Source: Acidobacteriota bacterium
GTDB taxonomy: Bacteria; Acidobacteriota; Thermoanaerobaculia; UBA5066; Gp7-AA6
Direction of reading: 5' to 3'
Length of the DNA stretch: 58,896 nucleotides
Assembly: GCA_020199905.1 (NCBI GenBank)
Contig: JAIVJS010000014.1
Location: 1-58,896 of the forward strand
Under the pieces are notes generated by a model. The model saw only the letters and a list, made by a program, of their open reading frames with translations, searched no databases and was not told the DNA's origin. Shown here piece by piece: positions 1 through 9,041 of the stretch (position 1 is its first letter; every line of letters starts with the position of its first letter). The position numbers and the translations under genes are program-made.

Positions 1-559
1 CCAGCTTGGCCCCGAGGGCTTCGAGTACGCGAGGTTCCGGGAGTTCATGACGGAGGAGACCCTCGCCGCGATCGACGGGGCCCGCGCCGCCGGGGCCACC
101 GAATTCGTCGTCAGCGACTCGCACGGAAACGGCGAGAGCCTCCTGATCGACAAGTTTCCCAAGGACGTGCAGATCGTGCGGGCCTGGGCGAGGCCGCTCG
201 CGATGATGCAGGGCATCGACGACAGCTTCGCGGCCGCGATATTCGCGGGCTTGCGGATTCCATTCCGCGAAGACCATGACCCCGGCCGCCGCGTGCGAGC
301 TGATCCGCGCGACCTGAGCCGCGCGAAGGCTCGCGCCTCCATCGCCCGCCGCGCAGAGATTCGCCCCTGGATCGTCAACACGCCGGTGGAGGTCGAGATT
401 CGTTTCAAGAACTACCGCCCGGCCGAAGTCCTCGCCTACCTCTCCGTCGTCGAGCGAATCGTCGACGCGCACGCGATCCGGTTCCGGGCGCGCGACATGG
501 TCGAGGCGCCGCGGTTTCTCGAGTTCGTGACGAACTACGAGCCGGGACTGGCGCCATAA
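1..559 (+). pseudogene. M55 D-aminopeptidase (DppA-like), 5'-partial and internally decayed
   Basis: The reading frame is already open at base 2, so the gene begins outside the window. The first part reads TEETLAAIDGARAAGATEFV, then VVSDSHGNGESLL and MMQGIDDSF. This is the N-terminal half of the M55 zinc D-aminopeptidase family (DppA), including the D-S-H metal-site region. The end (RRAEIRPWIVNTPVEVEI to FLEFVTNYEP) matches the family C-terminus. The middle is missing: IFAG at about 250 is followed within about 20 codons by C-terminal sequence, whereas intact members have roughly 100 more residues here, including a second His metal ligand. A family-like stretch (SAKTMTPAAACELIR) lies at 261-299 in another frame and ends at a TGA. 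A deletion plus frame changes is therefore likely. The product would not be a working enzyme. Confidence 0.6.
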
Positions 560-599
560 ACCGTCTCTTCCGCTCGCGGCGCTCGCTCTCGCTCCCGCA

Positions 600-690
600 G
601 CCGAAGCGAACAAGCCCCCTCTCTGCCCGCGCGCCGGGGAGAGGGCCGGGGTGAGGGCCGGGGTGAGGGGCGGAATGGAGATGGACGTTG
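600..690. repeat. GC-rich intergenic repeat with CCCTCTC/GAGAGGG stem
   Basis: The gap between the M55 remnant and the S9 peptidase contains a CCCTCTC...GAGAGGG inverted repeat (about 616-645) followed by GGCCGGGGTGAGGG in tandem (about 646-669). Repeats of this GGGAGAGGGCCGGGGTGAGGG style are common between genes in many high-GC bacteria. It may act as a transcription terminator for the upstream gene; there is no T tract. Confidence 0.5.
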
Positions 691-714
691 AATAGCCTGG
701 CACGAGGAGGACGG

Positions 715-2841
715 ATGAGGATTTTTCTGCGGGCGGCGGGCCTGGGAATTCTGCTGCTGCTTTCAATGCGGGACCTCGCGGCGGCGCAGTCGCGGACGAT
801 CACAGAAAAGGACCTCTTCGCCTTCAAGTGGGTGGCAGACCCCCGCATCTCGCCGGACGGGCAGTCTGTCGCGTACGTGCTCGTCACGGTCAACGAGAAG
901 GAGGATCGTTACGACACGAGCGTGTGGCTCGTGCCCGCCGGCGGAGCCGCCGAGCCGCGCCGCCTGACAGCCGGGCCGCGCGACACGTCTCCCCGCTGGT
1001 CGCCGGACTCCCGGACACTCGCGTTCACCCGGGCGGCCGCTGAGAAGGACCGACCCCAGATCTTCCTGCTCTCGATGTCGGGCGGCGAGCCCCGGCGTCT
1101 GACGGATCTGCCGCGCGGGGCGGCGAGCCCCGTCTGGTCGCCGGACGGGAAGGTGATCGCGTTTACGAGCGGGACGAGCCCGGAGGATCTCGAGGAGCAG
1201 CGGACGGCCCGCGAACATCCTGGCTCGCCCCCGCCGAAGAAGAGCGACGTCCGGGTGGTCACGCGCGCCGTCTACCGCCGCAACGGCTCCGGATGGATCG
1301 ATCCGGCCCATCACGATCACGTCTGGACCGTCGCCGTTACCGAGAGCGACCCGCCGCCGGCTCCGCGCGCCGTGACATCGGGCCGGTATGACGAAGGCGA
1401 GCTCGCCTGGAGCGCCGACGGGCGCCGGATCCTCTTCACCTCGGACCGGGTGGACGAGCCCTACTACGAGCCCTCCGACTCCAATCTGTACGCGGTGCCC
1501 GCGGGCGGAGGAGCGCTCGAGACCGTCATCGACATCTCCGGCCCGGTCCGGGAGGCGGCGATCTCTCCGGACGGCAGCCGGTGGGCCTTCGTCGGATCCG
1601 TCAACCCGCCCTCCGTGCAGTCGCACACGCGGGCGGATCTGTTCCTGTTCCGCGACGGCCGGCCCACCGCCCTCACGTCGGGGAAGGACTTCGAGATCGG
1701 GAGCTCGGTCGGCGGCGATCAGCGCGCGCCCCGCGGCGGAAACCCCGGCGGGCTGCGGTGGACGGCGGACGGAAAGTCGATCCTGACCGCGGTCACGGAG
1801 CACGGCCGCGCGAACCTGGTGCGCATCGATTCCGCCAGCGGCGCGATGGCGCCGCTGACCTCCGGCGATCACGACGTGATGGCGTGGACGAGCACTCCGG
1901 ACGCCTCCCGGATCGCGCTGACGATCGGAGACGACACCCACATCGGCGATCTCTTCGTCCTCGATACAGCGGGGAAGGGTCTCCGCCAGCTGACGCGCGT
2001 CAACGAGGCGCTCCTCTCGGCCCTGAAGCTGCCGTCACCGGAAGAGATCTGGTACTCGAGCTTCGACGGCAAGCGTATCCACGGATGGATCCTGAAGCCG
2101 CCGGACTTCGACGCGTCGAAGAAGTATCCGATGATCCTGGAGATCCATGGCGGCCCGCACGCGGCGTACGGGAACACCTTCACGCACGAGTTCCAGTGGA
2201 TGGCGGCTAAAGGGTACGTGGTCTTCTACACCAACCCGCGCGGCAGCACGACCTACGGCCAGGATTTCGCCAACGTCATCCAGTACCGGTACCCGGGCGA
2301 CGACTTCAAGGACCTCATGATCGGCGTCGACCAGATCGTGAAGCGCGGATACGTCGACACGGCGCGCCTCGGCGTGACGGGAGGAAGCGGCGGAGGCCTT
2401 CTCACGAACTGGATCGTGACACAGACGGACCGGTTCAAGGCGGCCGTGTCGCAGCGCTCGGTCGCGGACTGGGCGAGCTTCTGGTACACGGCCGATTTCT
2501 CTCTCTTCACGCCGTCCTGGTTCAGGGGCAACCCGATGCGGGACGCAGAGGAGTTCTGGACGCGGTCGCCGGTGCGATACGCGGACAAGATCGTCACCCC
2601 GATGCTCTTCGTGGAAGGCGACGACGACCTGAGGACGCCTCCGACTCAGGGAGGGGAGGCGATGTTCCGCGCGTTGAAGGCCCAGAAGAAGACGGCGGTG
2701 ATGGTCCGGTTCCCCGGAGAAACCCATGAGCTGTCCCGCTCCGGAAAGCCGTCGCACCGGGTCGAACGCCTGCAGCACATCGTGAACTGGTTCGAGAAGT
2801 ATCTGAAGGGGGAGAAGATCGAGGCCTACGATCTGCAGTAA
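715..2841 (+). CDS. S9 family prolyl oligopeptidase / acylaminoacyl-peptidase-like serine peptidase, secreted
   Basis: Predicted 708-residue peptidase that cleaves short peptides with a Ser-Asp-His triad. The chosen ATG at 715 has a strong Shine-Dalgarno (GAGGAGG, 704-710) and begins a signal peptide (RIFLRAAGLGILLLL then DLAAAQS). A TTG 27 bases upstream is in frame but has no ribosome site. The N-terminal two thirds carry propeller blades of the type RISPDGQSVAYV, RWSPDSRTLAF and VWSPDGKVIAF. The C-terminal hydrolase domain has EIHGGPHAAYG (oxyanion region), GGSGGGLLTNW (nucleophile, about nt 2380-2410), EGDDDLRTP (Asp) and GETHELSR (His, about nt 2720). All three catalytic residues are present. 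The gene stands alone; the next gene starts 57 bases on. Confidence 0.92.
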   Translation: MRIFLRAAGLGILLLLSMRDLAAAQSRTITEKDLFAFKWVADPRISPDGQSVAYVLVTVNEKEDRYDTSVWLVPAGGAAEPRRLTAGPRDTSPRWSPDSRTLAFTRAAAEKDRPQIFLLSMSGGEPRRLTDLPRGAASPVWSPDGKVIAFTSGTSPEDLEEQRTAREHPGSPPPKKSDVRVVTRAVYRRNGSGWIDPAHHDHVWTVAVTESDPPPAPRAVTSGRYDEGELAWSADGRRILFTSDRVDEPYYEPSDSNLYAVPAGGGALETVIDISGPVREAAISPDGSRWAFVGSVNPPSVQSHTRADLFLFRDGRPTALTSGKDFEIGSSVGGDQRAPRGGNPGGLRWTADGKSILTAVTEHGRANLVRIDSASGAMAPLTSGDHDVMAWTSTPDASRIALTIGDDTHIGDLFVLDTAGKGLRQLTRVNEALLSALKLPSPEEIWYSSFDGKRIHGWILKPPDFDASKKYPMILEIHGGPHAAYGNTFTHEFQWMAAKGYVVFYTNPRGSTTYGQDFANVIQYRYPGDDFKDLMIGVDQIVKRGYVDTARLGVTGGSGGGLLTNWIVTQTDRFKAAVSQRSVADWASFWYTADFSLFTPSWFRGNPMRDAEEFWTRSPVRYADKIVTPMLFVEGDDDLRTPPTQGGEAMFRALKAQKKTAVMVRFPGETHELSRSGKPSHRVERLQHIVNWFEKYLKGEKIEAYDLQ

Positions 2842-2898
2842 CCCCGTTCCTTCCGGCCGCACCGCCGCGACGGGCCAGGGGCCGGCCGCTCACACAAC

Positions 2899-4899
2899 TT
2901 GTTCTATCCTTCATCGCCCGCCGGACAGCCCCATGCGGAGCAGCAGCGAAGCCGACGCGTAGAGGAGCCGACGGACTACGATAGCTCCCCGCGTGGGGGA
3001 GGAGGAATTCTGGAGGACGGGCCGGCGAGCGACGGCGCGAGAGGCGGAAAGTACCTTTTCACCCTCTCTCTCGGCGCCCTCGGCATCGTGTACGGCGACA
3101 TCGGGACGAGCCCGCTGTACGCCCTCCGTGAGTGTTTCCACGGACCGCACGCCATCCCGCCGACGCCCGCCAACGTGATGGGCGTCCTCTCGCTGGTTTT
3201 CTGGTCGCTCCTGATCGTGATCTCGATCAAGTACCTCGTCTTCGTCATGAGGGCGGACAACCGGGGAGAGGGAGGAATCCTCGCCCTCATGTCCCTGATC
3301 CGGCCGCATCGCAAGGGGTCGCGCGGTTTTCGATTCGCCCTGACGATGCTCGGTCTCTTCGGAGCGGCGCTGCTCTACGGCGACGGCATCATCACGCCCG
3401 CGATCTCCGTGCTCTCGGCCGTCGAGGGGCTGGAGATCGCGACGCCCGTCTTCGCGCACCTGGTCCAGCCGATCACGATCCTCATCCTGATCGGGCTCTT
3501 CCTGATCCAGAAGCGCGGGACCCAGGGAGTCGGAGCAATCTTCGGACCGGTGATGATCGTGTGGTTCATCAGCATCGCGGCGCTCGGCTTTCTTCAGATC
3601 ATCCGCGAGCCGGGCGTCCTCGCCTCCGTCAATCCGCTCTACGCGGTGCACTTCTTCCGCGAGAACACCGTTCACGGATTTCTCGCGCTCGGGACGGTCT
3701 TTCTCGTCGTGACCGGCGGCGAAGCGCTCTACGCGGACATGGGGCACTTCGGCGCGAGACCGATCCGGCTCGCCTGGTTCGTCTTCGTGCTGCCGGCTCT
3801 GCTTTTGAACTACATGGGCCAGGGCGCTCTGCTGCTCACGCAGCCCTCCGCGGCCGCGAACCCGTTCTACCGGCTCGGTCCGGCGTGGACTCTCTATCCG
3901 ATGGTCGTTCTCTCGACGATCGCCACCGTCATCGCGTCGCAGGCGGTCATCTCCGGCGCTTTCTCGCTCACGCGTCAGGCAGTGCTCCTGGGATACAGCC
4001 CGCGCGTGCAGATCGACCACACCTCGGCGCGCGAGATCGGCCAGATCTACATCCCTTCCGTCAACTGGGCGCTCATGCTGGCGACCATCGCCCTCGTCGT
4101 CGGCTTCGGCTCGTCGAGCAACCTCGCGGCCGCCTACGGCGTCGCCGTGACCACGACGATGGCGATCACCACGATGCTGATGGCGGTCGTCGCCCACGAG
4201 CTCTGGGGCTGGTCCATCCCCGCGTCCCTGCTGCTCGCGGGCGTCTTCCTCGTCCCGGACCTCGCCTTCTTCGGCGCGAACATCGTCAAGGTGCCCCACG
4301 GCGGCTGGTTTCCTCTGCTCGTCGCCGCCGGAATCTTCATCATGATGACGACGTGGCGCCGCGGCCGCGAGATCTTGAACGCGCGCCTGATCGAGGAGGC
4401 GCTTCCGCTGGAAGCGTTCATCTCGGACTTCGGCCGCGTCTACCGGGTGCAGGGCACCGGCGTCTACATGTCGCGGACGGAAAATGGAGTGCCTCCGGCC
4501 CTGCTCCACAATTTCAAGCACAACAAGGTTCTGCACAAGACCGTCGCCCTTCTGACGGTCATCACCGAGGACCGGCCTCACGTTCCCGAGTCGGAGAGGC
4601 TCGCCGTGAGCGACCTCGGCAACGGCCTTTTCCGCGTCGTGGCGAGGCACGGGTTCATGGAGGACGCGTCCGTGCTCGAACTCCTGGGAAGGGTCGAACA
4701 ATCGGGCCTCGAGTTTCCGCCCGGCGACACGAGCTTCTTCCTCGGAAAGGAAACGATCTTCGCCTCGAAGCGTCCCGGAATGGCGATCTGGCGGGAGCGG
4801 CTCTTCGCCCTCATGTCCCGCAATGCCCGCAGCGCCACGCTCTTCTTCCGCCTCCCTCCCAATCGCGTCGTGGAGCTCGGCGCGCAGATCGAGATATAG
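2899..4899 (+). CDS. kup: Kup/Trk-type low-affinity potassium uptake protein
   Basis: K+ transporter of the KUP/HAK/KT family in the cytoplasmic membrane. The core reads LGALGIVYGDIGTSPLYALRE, followed by DNRGEGGILALMSLI, FGAALLYGDGIITPAISVLSA and the remaining hydrophobic segments expected for about 12 membrane helices. A soluble C-terminal domain of about 150 residues begins near FISDFGRVYRVQGTGVYMS. The start is uncertain. TTG at 2899 gives 666 residues but has no ribosome site. A GGGGGAGGAGG tract ending at 3005 sits four bases before an in-frame CTG at 3010, which would give 629 residues, closer to the usual Kup length of about 620-630. No ATG occurs before the first helix. The gene is followed at once by a perfect hairpin. 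Confidence 0.93.
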   Translation: MFYPSSPAGQPHAEQQRSRRVEEPTDYDSSPRGGGGILEDGPASDGARGGKYLFTLSLGALGIVYGDIGTSPLYALRECFHGPHAIPPTPANVMGVLSLVFWSLLIVISIKYLVFVMRADNRGEGGILALMSLIRPHRKGSRGFRFALTMLGLFGAALLYGDGIITPAISVLSAVEGLEIATPVFAHLVQPITILILIGLFLIQKRGTQGVGAIFGPVMIVWFISIAALGFLQIIREPGVLASVNPLYAVHFFRENTVHGFLALGTVFLVVTGGEALYADMGHFGARPIRLAWFVFVLPALLLNYMGQGALLLTQPSAAANPFYRLGPAWTLYPMVVLSTIATVIASQAVISGAFSLTRQAVLLGYSPRVQIDHTSAREIGQIYIPSVNWALMLATIALVVGFGSSSNLAAAYGVAVTTTMAITTMLMAVVAHELWGWSIPASLLLAGVFLVPDLAFFGANIVKVPHGGWFPLLVAAGIFIMMTTWRRGREILNARLIEEALPLEAFISDFGRVYRVQGTGVYMSRTENGVPPALLHNFKHNKVLHKTVALLTVITEDRPHVPESERLAVSDLGNGLFRVVARHGFMEDASVLELLGRVEQSGLEFPPGDTSFFLGKETIFASKRPGMAIWRERLFALMSRNARSATLFFRLPPNRVVELGAQIEI

Positions 4900-4922
4900 C
4901 CGGGAAGCGCGCGGCTTCCCGG
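4900..4922 (+). terminator. Hairpin directly after kup stop codon
   Basis: CCGGGAAGC (4900-4908) and GCTTCCCGG (4914-4922) form a perfect 9-bp stem with a 5-base loop. It starts one base after the kup stop. No T run follows, as is common in very GC-rich genomes. A purine tract of GGCGGGAGG words follows to about 4950. Confidence 0.6.
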
Positions 4923-4988
4923 CGGGAGGCGGGACGGGAGGCGGGAGGCCGGGAACCGGGACTCCGCCGTTCGCTGTTCGCCTTTCGC

Positions 4989-5573
4989 CTATTTCCCCAG
5001 ATACCCCGCTGGAATCGGTTTCTCCGGCGTTTCCTGATCCCAGAGGACGTTGACGATCCACCAGCGGTTGCCGTCCTTGACGAGCTGGATCGCGTTGATT
5101 CCCCGCGCGAACGGCTTCGGATCGGCCGCCCTGTAGCGCGACTCGTAGGTCGAGAAGAGCTGGCAGATGTTGCCGTAGCAGTCCGTCTTCCTCCAGATCT
5201 CGCGCTCGGAAAATCCCGCCTCCTTTCCCTCCGCCTTTCGGGTTGCGATTCCCTTCGAGACGCGCGCGATGAAGTCTTCCGCCGTCAGGAACGTGAACTC
5301 TCCGTTCGGGCGCTGCGGAGGGATGAGACGGCCGGCCGGCAGGAAGATGCCTCGCAGGTGCGACCAGTCCGGGTCTTCTCCCGGCGCGTGCGAGACCCCG
5401 GCATACAGCGCGCGAACGATCGCGTCGACCGAAGCCGCCTCCGCGGGAGCGGGCGGCTCGAGCCCGCGCGTGGCCGAGGGCGAAGGAGACGCCGCGGCCG
5501 GTGTGGGCTGAGCCTGCGCAAGCGCCGCGGCTCCCGTCCACGCCGCGACGGCCATCAGCGCGATGAGCTTCAT
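4989..5573 (-). CDS. Secreted NTF2-like/SnoaL-type hypothetical protein
   Basis: 194 residues. Start ATG at 5573 is preceded by GGAGGAGGATCC, a good Shine-Dalgarno. The N-terminus is a signal peptide (KLIALMAVAAWTGAAALAQA) followed by an Ala/Pro linker. The body (DAIVRALYAGVSHAPGEDPDW, LTAEDFIARVS, FSTYESRYRAADPKPFARG, then NAIQLVKDGNRWWIVNVLWD) has the alternating pattern of a cystatin/NTF2-like fold as in SnoaL/DUF4440 proteins. Those often bind a small ligand or are non-catalytic. Two Cys (TDCYGNICQ) could form a disulphide. No function can be assigned. It converges on kup, with the kup terminator hairpin between them. Confidence 0.75.
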   Translation of the reverse strand: MKLIALMAVAAWTGAAALAQAQPTPAAASPSPSATRGLEPPAPAEAASVDAIVRALYAGVSHAPGEDPDWSHLRGIFLPAGRLIPPQRPNGEFTFLTAEDFIARVSKGIATRKAEGKEAGFSEREIWRKTDCYGNICQLFSTYESRYRAADPKPFARGINAIQLVKDGNRWWIVNVLWDQETPEKPIPAGYLGK

Positions 5574-5589
5574 GGATCCTCCTCCTGTG

Positions 5590-5697
5590 ACGGTATCAAG
5601 TACGGAAGGCGGAAGGCGGCAAGCGGGAGGAGCGAACGGAAGACGGAAAACTGATGACGGAAAACCAGCAGCTGAGAGCTGAGAGCTGAGAGCTTCC
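5590..5697. repeat. Intergenic purine words and AGCTGAG tandem repeat
   Basis: The divergent gap holds GGAAGGCGGAAGGCGGCAAG words (about 5600-5620), an ACTGATGACGGAAAAC segment, and a tandem repeat of the 7-base unit AGCTGAG, 3.5 copies at 5670-5694. The same CTGA-type words occur at many other operon edges in the window. Confidence 0.7.
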
Positions 5698-5713
5698 TGT
5701 AGAGTCCCCGGCC

Positions 5714-7183
5714 ATGAATCCTTCCGGCCGTCACTCGCGGGCAGACCTGGCCGACATAGCCAACCAGGCGATGATCGACCGCGGGCTCGAGCCCGACTTC
5801 GCTCCGGACGTCGCGAAACAGCTCGCCTCCATCTCCGGCCCGGGCGGCGAGAACGGCGGCGTCTCCGACCTGACCGCGCTTCTCTGGTGCTCGATCGACA
5901 ACGACGACTCGAGAGACCTGGACCAGCTCTCCGTCTCCGAGGATCTGGGCAACGGGTCCGTCAAGGTTCTCGTGGCGATCGCGGACGTCGACGCTCTGGT
6001 CAAGAAGGGCACTCCGATCGACGATCATGCGCGGGCGAACACGACCTCCGTCTACACGGCGGCGCGTATCTTTCCGATGCTTCCCGAACGGCTGTCGACG
6101 GACCTGACGTCGTTGAACCAGAACGAAGAACGGCTGGCCGTGGTGACGGAGATGGTCTTCGACCGCGAGGGGCTTCTGCAGAGCTCATCGGTCTCCCGCG
6201 CCCGAGTGCTCAACAAGGCGAAGCTCGCGTACGACTCGGTCGCCGCGTTTCTCGAAGGAAGAGGCGAGGAGCCCCCTCCGTCGCGCGCCGTGGCGGGCAT
6301 GGACGCCCAGCTCAAAGCGCAGGACGCGATCGCGCAGAAGCTCAGGGAGCACCGGCACGAGCAGGGCGCTCTGGAGCTCGAGACCCTGCAGCCCAAGGCG
6401 ATCTTCGACGGCGAGCAGGTGGTCGACCTGCGGCAGGAGGCGCACAACCGCGCGCGGCAGCTGATCGAAGACCTGATGATCGCGACCAACGGCGTGACGG
6501 CGCGGTTTCTCGAGTCGAAGGGCTTCGCGTCGCTCAGGCGCGTCGTGCGGTCTCCGGAGCGGTGGCAACGCATCGTCGAGGTCGCCAAGGAGGAAGGCGA
6601 GCATCTCCCTCCCGAGCCCGATTCGAAGGCCCTCGAGGAATTCCTCGCGCGCCGCCGTAAGGCCGATCCGGTCCGGTTCCCGGATCTTTCGCTCGTCATC
6701 GTCAAGCTCATGGGAGCGGGGGAGTACGTGGTCGAAAATCCCGGCGGCACGCCCGTCGGACACTTCGGCCTGGCCGTCCGGGACTACACGCATTCGACCG
6801 CTCCCAACCGGCGTTTCCCCGACCTGATCACGCAGCGGCTGTTGAAAGCCGCGCTCTCGGGTGCGCCGTCGCCCTACGCCGGCGCCGAGCTCGAGGAGCT
6901 GGCGCGGCATTGCACCGAGCAGGAGGACGACGCCGACAAAGTCGAGCGGCAGGTCCGCAAGTCAGCCGCCGCGCTGCTGCTCGAGAACCGGATCGGCCAG
7001 CGGTTCGACGCGATCGTCACCGGCGCTTCCGAGAAGGGTACGTGGGTGCGCATCCTGGCGCCGCCGGTCGAGGGCAAGCTGGTGCACGGCTCGGAGGGGC
7101 TCGAGGTCGGCCGGAAGCTCCGGGTCAAGCTCATCTCGACGGACGTCGACCGGGGGTTCATCGATTTCGTCCGCACCGGATAG
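5714..7183 (+). CDS. RNB-domain ribonuclease (RNase II/R family, short form)
   Basis: Predicted 489-residue 3'-to-5' exoribonuclease. The RNB catalytic signature is SIDNDDSRDLDQLS: Asp62, Asp68 and Asp70 match the metal-binding aspartates of RNase II, while the fourth position is Gln71 instead of Asp. The rest of the RNB domain is complete (VDALVKKGTPIDDHARANTTSVY, FPMLPERLSTDLTSLN, HNRARQLIEDLMIATNGV, and FGLAVRDYTHSTAPNRRFPD). The N-terminal cold-shock domains of RNase R are absent. The C-terminus (FDAIVTGASEKGTWVRIL and following) is a short S1-like OB fold. There is no Shine-Dalgarno before ATG 5714; a TAGAGT hexamer ends only 8 bases upstream, so the mRNA may be leaderless. Confidence 0.88.
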   Translation: MNPSGRHSRADLADIANQAMIDRGLEPDFAPDVAKQLASISGPGGENGGVSDLTALLWCSIDNDDSRDLDQLSVSEDLGNGSVKVLVAIADVDALVKKGTPIDDHARANTTSVYTAARIFPMLPERLSTDLTSLNQNEERLAVVTEMVFDREGLLQSSSVSRARVLNKAKLAYDSVAAFLEGRGEEPPPSRAVAGMDAQLKAQDAIAQKLREHRHEQGALELETLQPKAIFDGEQVVDLRQEAHNRARQLIEDLMIATNGVTARFLESKGFASLRRVVRSPERWQRIVEVAKEEGEHLPPEPDSKALEEFLARRRKADPVRFPDLSLVIVKLMGAGEYVVENPGGTPVGHFGLAVRDYTHSTAPNRRFPDLITQRLLKAALSGAPSPYAGAELEELARHCTEQEDDADKVERQVRKSAAALLLENRIGQRFDAIVTGASEKGTWVRILAPPVEGKLVHGSEGLEVGRKLRVKLISTDVDRGFIDFVRTG

Positions 7184-7247
7184 CCCGCGCCCGTCGGAAG
7201 CGCAAACCTCGAGGGCCGCCCTTCGTATGTTCCGGAAAGGGGGATCC

Positions 7248-9041
7248 ATGCCCGCTCGGACGTTCCGAATCCTGCTTTCGGCCGCCTTTTTCGCCATTCT
7301 CTCGTTGAGCGCCGCCATCGCCAGCCCCGCCGACGATCTCGCGGCCCGTCGCAAGGCATTCTCCGATCTGCTGGCGGAGCACTGGGAGTACACCCTCTCT
7401 CACAGCCCGGAGTTCGCATCCATTCTTGGAGACAAGCGGTGGAACGACAAGGCCTCCGATCTGTCGGAACGGGAGATCCTGGCCGACCAGCAGAAGGACC
7501 GCGAATGGCTGGCCCGCCTCGCGGCCATCGACACGACCGGGTTTCCCGAGCAGGAGGCCCTGACGAAGACGCTTCTCGTTCGCCGGCTGAAGGAGTCGAT
7601 AGACAACGAGCGGTTTCAGAACTGGAAGATGTCCGTGAGCCAGTTCTTCGGCATCCACCTGCAGGCGCCGCAGATGGTGTCCCTTCTGCCGTTCACGACG
7701 GTGAAGGATTACGACGACTACATCGCGCGGTTGAAGCAGCTTCCGAAGCAGTTCGACGACACGACGGCGCGCATGCGCAAGGGCATGGCCGAAGGCCTCA
7801 TGCAGCCGCGGTTCCTTCTCGAAAAGGTCGTGACGCAAAGCGGCGGGATCGCGGCCCAGAAGCCGGAGGACACGCCCTTCGCGAGGCCGCTATCGAAGAT
7901 CCCGCCGACGTTCTCCCCCGAGGATGCGGCGCGCATCAAGGGCGAGGTGCTGACGACCATCCGCGAGTCGGTCCTGCCCGCGTACGCGCGATTCACCGAG
8001 TTCGTGAAGGCGGAGTACGCCCCGAAGGGCCGGACGGAGCCCGGCATGTGGTCTCTCCCCGATGGCGAGGCGCGATACGCCGCGCAGGTCAAGCGCCTGA
8101 CCACCACCGACAAGACCCCTGAGGAGATCCACCGGATCGGGCTGGCGCAGGTGGCGGAGATCGAGAAGCAGATGCTCGTCATCGCGAAGAAGCTCGGGTT
8201 CTCGGATCTGAAAGCGTTCAACGCGTCGATCGAAAAGGACCCGAAGCGCCACTACCGGGACCGCGAGGAGATCCTGACCGCGTACCGCCGTGCCATCGAC
8301 CAGATGCGTCCGCAGCTGCCGAAGCTCTTCGGGCGGTTGCCGAAGGCGGAGGTCGAGGTCGCCGCCGTCGAGAGCTTCCGGGAGAAGGAGGCTTCGGGGG
8401 CGCAGTACAACACCGGCGCGAAGGACGGGTCGAGGCCGGGACGGGTGATGGTCAACACGTCCCAGGCGGAATCGCGCAAGACGATCTCGACGGAGTCGAC
8501 GGCGTACCACGAGGGCGTTCCCGGCCATCACCTGCAGCTCTCGATCGCGCAGGAGCAGGACGATCTGCCGCCGGTGCGTCAGCAGGCCGGGTACACCGCG
8601 TTCGTCGAAGGGTGGGCCCTGTATTCCGAGCGCCTCGGAAAAGACGTCGGCTTCTACCGGGATCCGTACAGCGACTACGGCCGCCTGCAGGACGAGATGC
8701 TGCGGGCGATCCGGCTGGTCGTCGACACCGGTTTCCATTACAAGAAGTGGAGCCGCGACCAGGTCGTCGCGTTCTTTCACGATCACTCGGCCGTCGACGA
8801 GGTCGAGGTGCAGAGCGAGACCGACCGCTACATCGCGTGGCCGGGGCAGGCGCTCGCCTACAAGATCGGCCAGCTCAAGATTCTCGAGCTTCGCGACCGG
8901 GCCAGAAAGGAGCTGGGCGCCGCCTTCGACATCCGCGCCTTTCACGACGAGATCCTGGGCGCCGGCGCCCTCCCGCTCGACATCCTCGATCAGCGCATCG
9001 ACGGGTGGATCCTGGAGAGGAAGGGGCGGCGGAAGGGGTAG
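7248..9041 (+). CDS. DUF885 family metallopeptidase-like secreted protein
   Basis: 597 residues from ATG 7248, preceded by GGAAAGGGGG. An in-frame ATG 21 bases upstream is less likely. A signal peptide is visible (RTFRILLSAAFFAILSLSAAIAS). The family (DUF885, COG4805) resembles gluzincin peptidases. The key motif STAYHEGVPGHHLQLS lies at about nt 8497-8545, with the His/Glu pattern HExxxGHH, and EGWALYSERLGKD follows with a further Glu. Substrate is unknown; members are often annotated as X-Pro dipeptidyl peptidases or hypothetical proteins. It lies 64 bases after the RNB gene with separate signals. It is the first of three consecutive exported metalloproteins. Confidence 0.88.
   Translation: MPARTFRILLSAAFFAILSLSAAIASPADDLAARRKAFSDLLAEHWEYTLSHSPEFASILGDKRWNDKASDLSEREILADQQKDREWLARLAAIDTTGFPEQEALTKTLLVRRLKESIDNERFQNWKMSVSQFFGIHLQAPQMVSLLPFTTVKDYDDYIARLKQLPKQFDDTTARMRKGMAEGLMQPRFLLEKVVTQSGGIAAQKPEDTPFARPLSKIPPTFSPEDAARIKGEVLTTIRESVLPAYARFTEFVKAEYAPKGRTEPGMWSLPDGEARYAAQVKRLTTTDKTPEEIHRIGLAQVAEIEKQMLVIAKKLGFSDLKAFNASIEKDPKRHYRDREEILTAYRRAIDQMRPQLPKLFGRLPKAEVEVAAVESFREKEASGAQYNTGAKDGSRPGRVMVNTSQAESRKTISTESTAYHEGVPGHHLQLSIAQEQDDLPPVRQQAGYTAFVEGWALYSERLGKDVGFYRDPYSDYGRLQDEMLRAIRLVVDTGFHYKKWSRDQVVAFFHDHSAVDEVEVQSETDRYIAWPGQALAYKIGQLKILELRDRARKELGAAFDIRAFHDEILGAGALPLDILDQRIDGWILERKGRRKG

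Noticed and set aside
2911-5541. 876-codon minus-strand ORF opposite kup
   Set aside because: Low-complexity Arg/Asp/Glu-rich translation of the kup antisense strand, caused by GC bias; kup has clear family motifs.
5640-5700. CRISPR-like array in the tandem repeats
   Set aside because: The repeat units are 7 bases with no spacers and no cas genes in the window.
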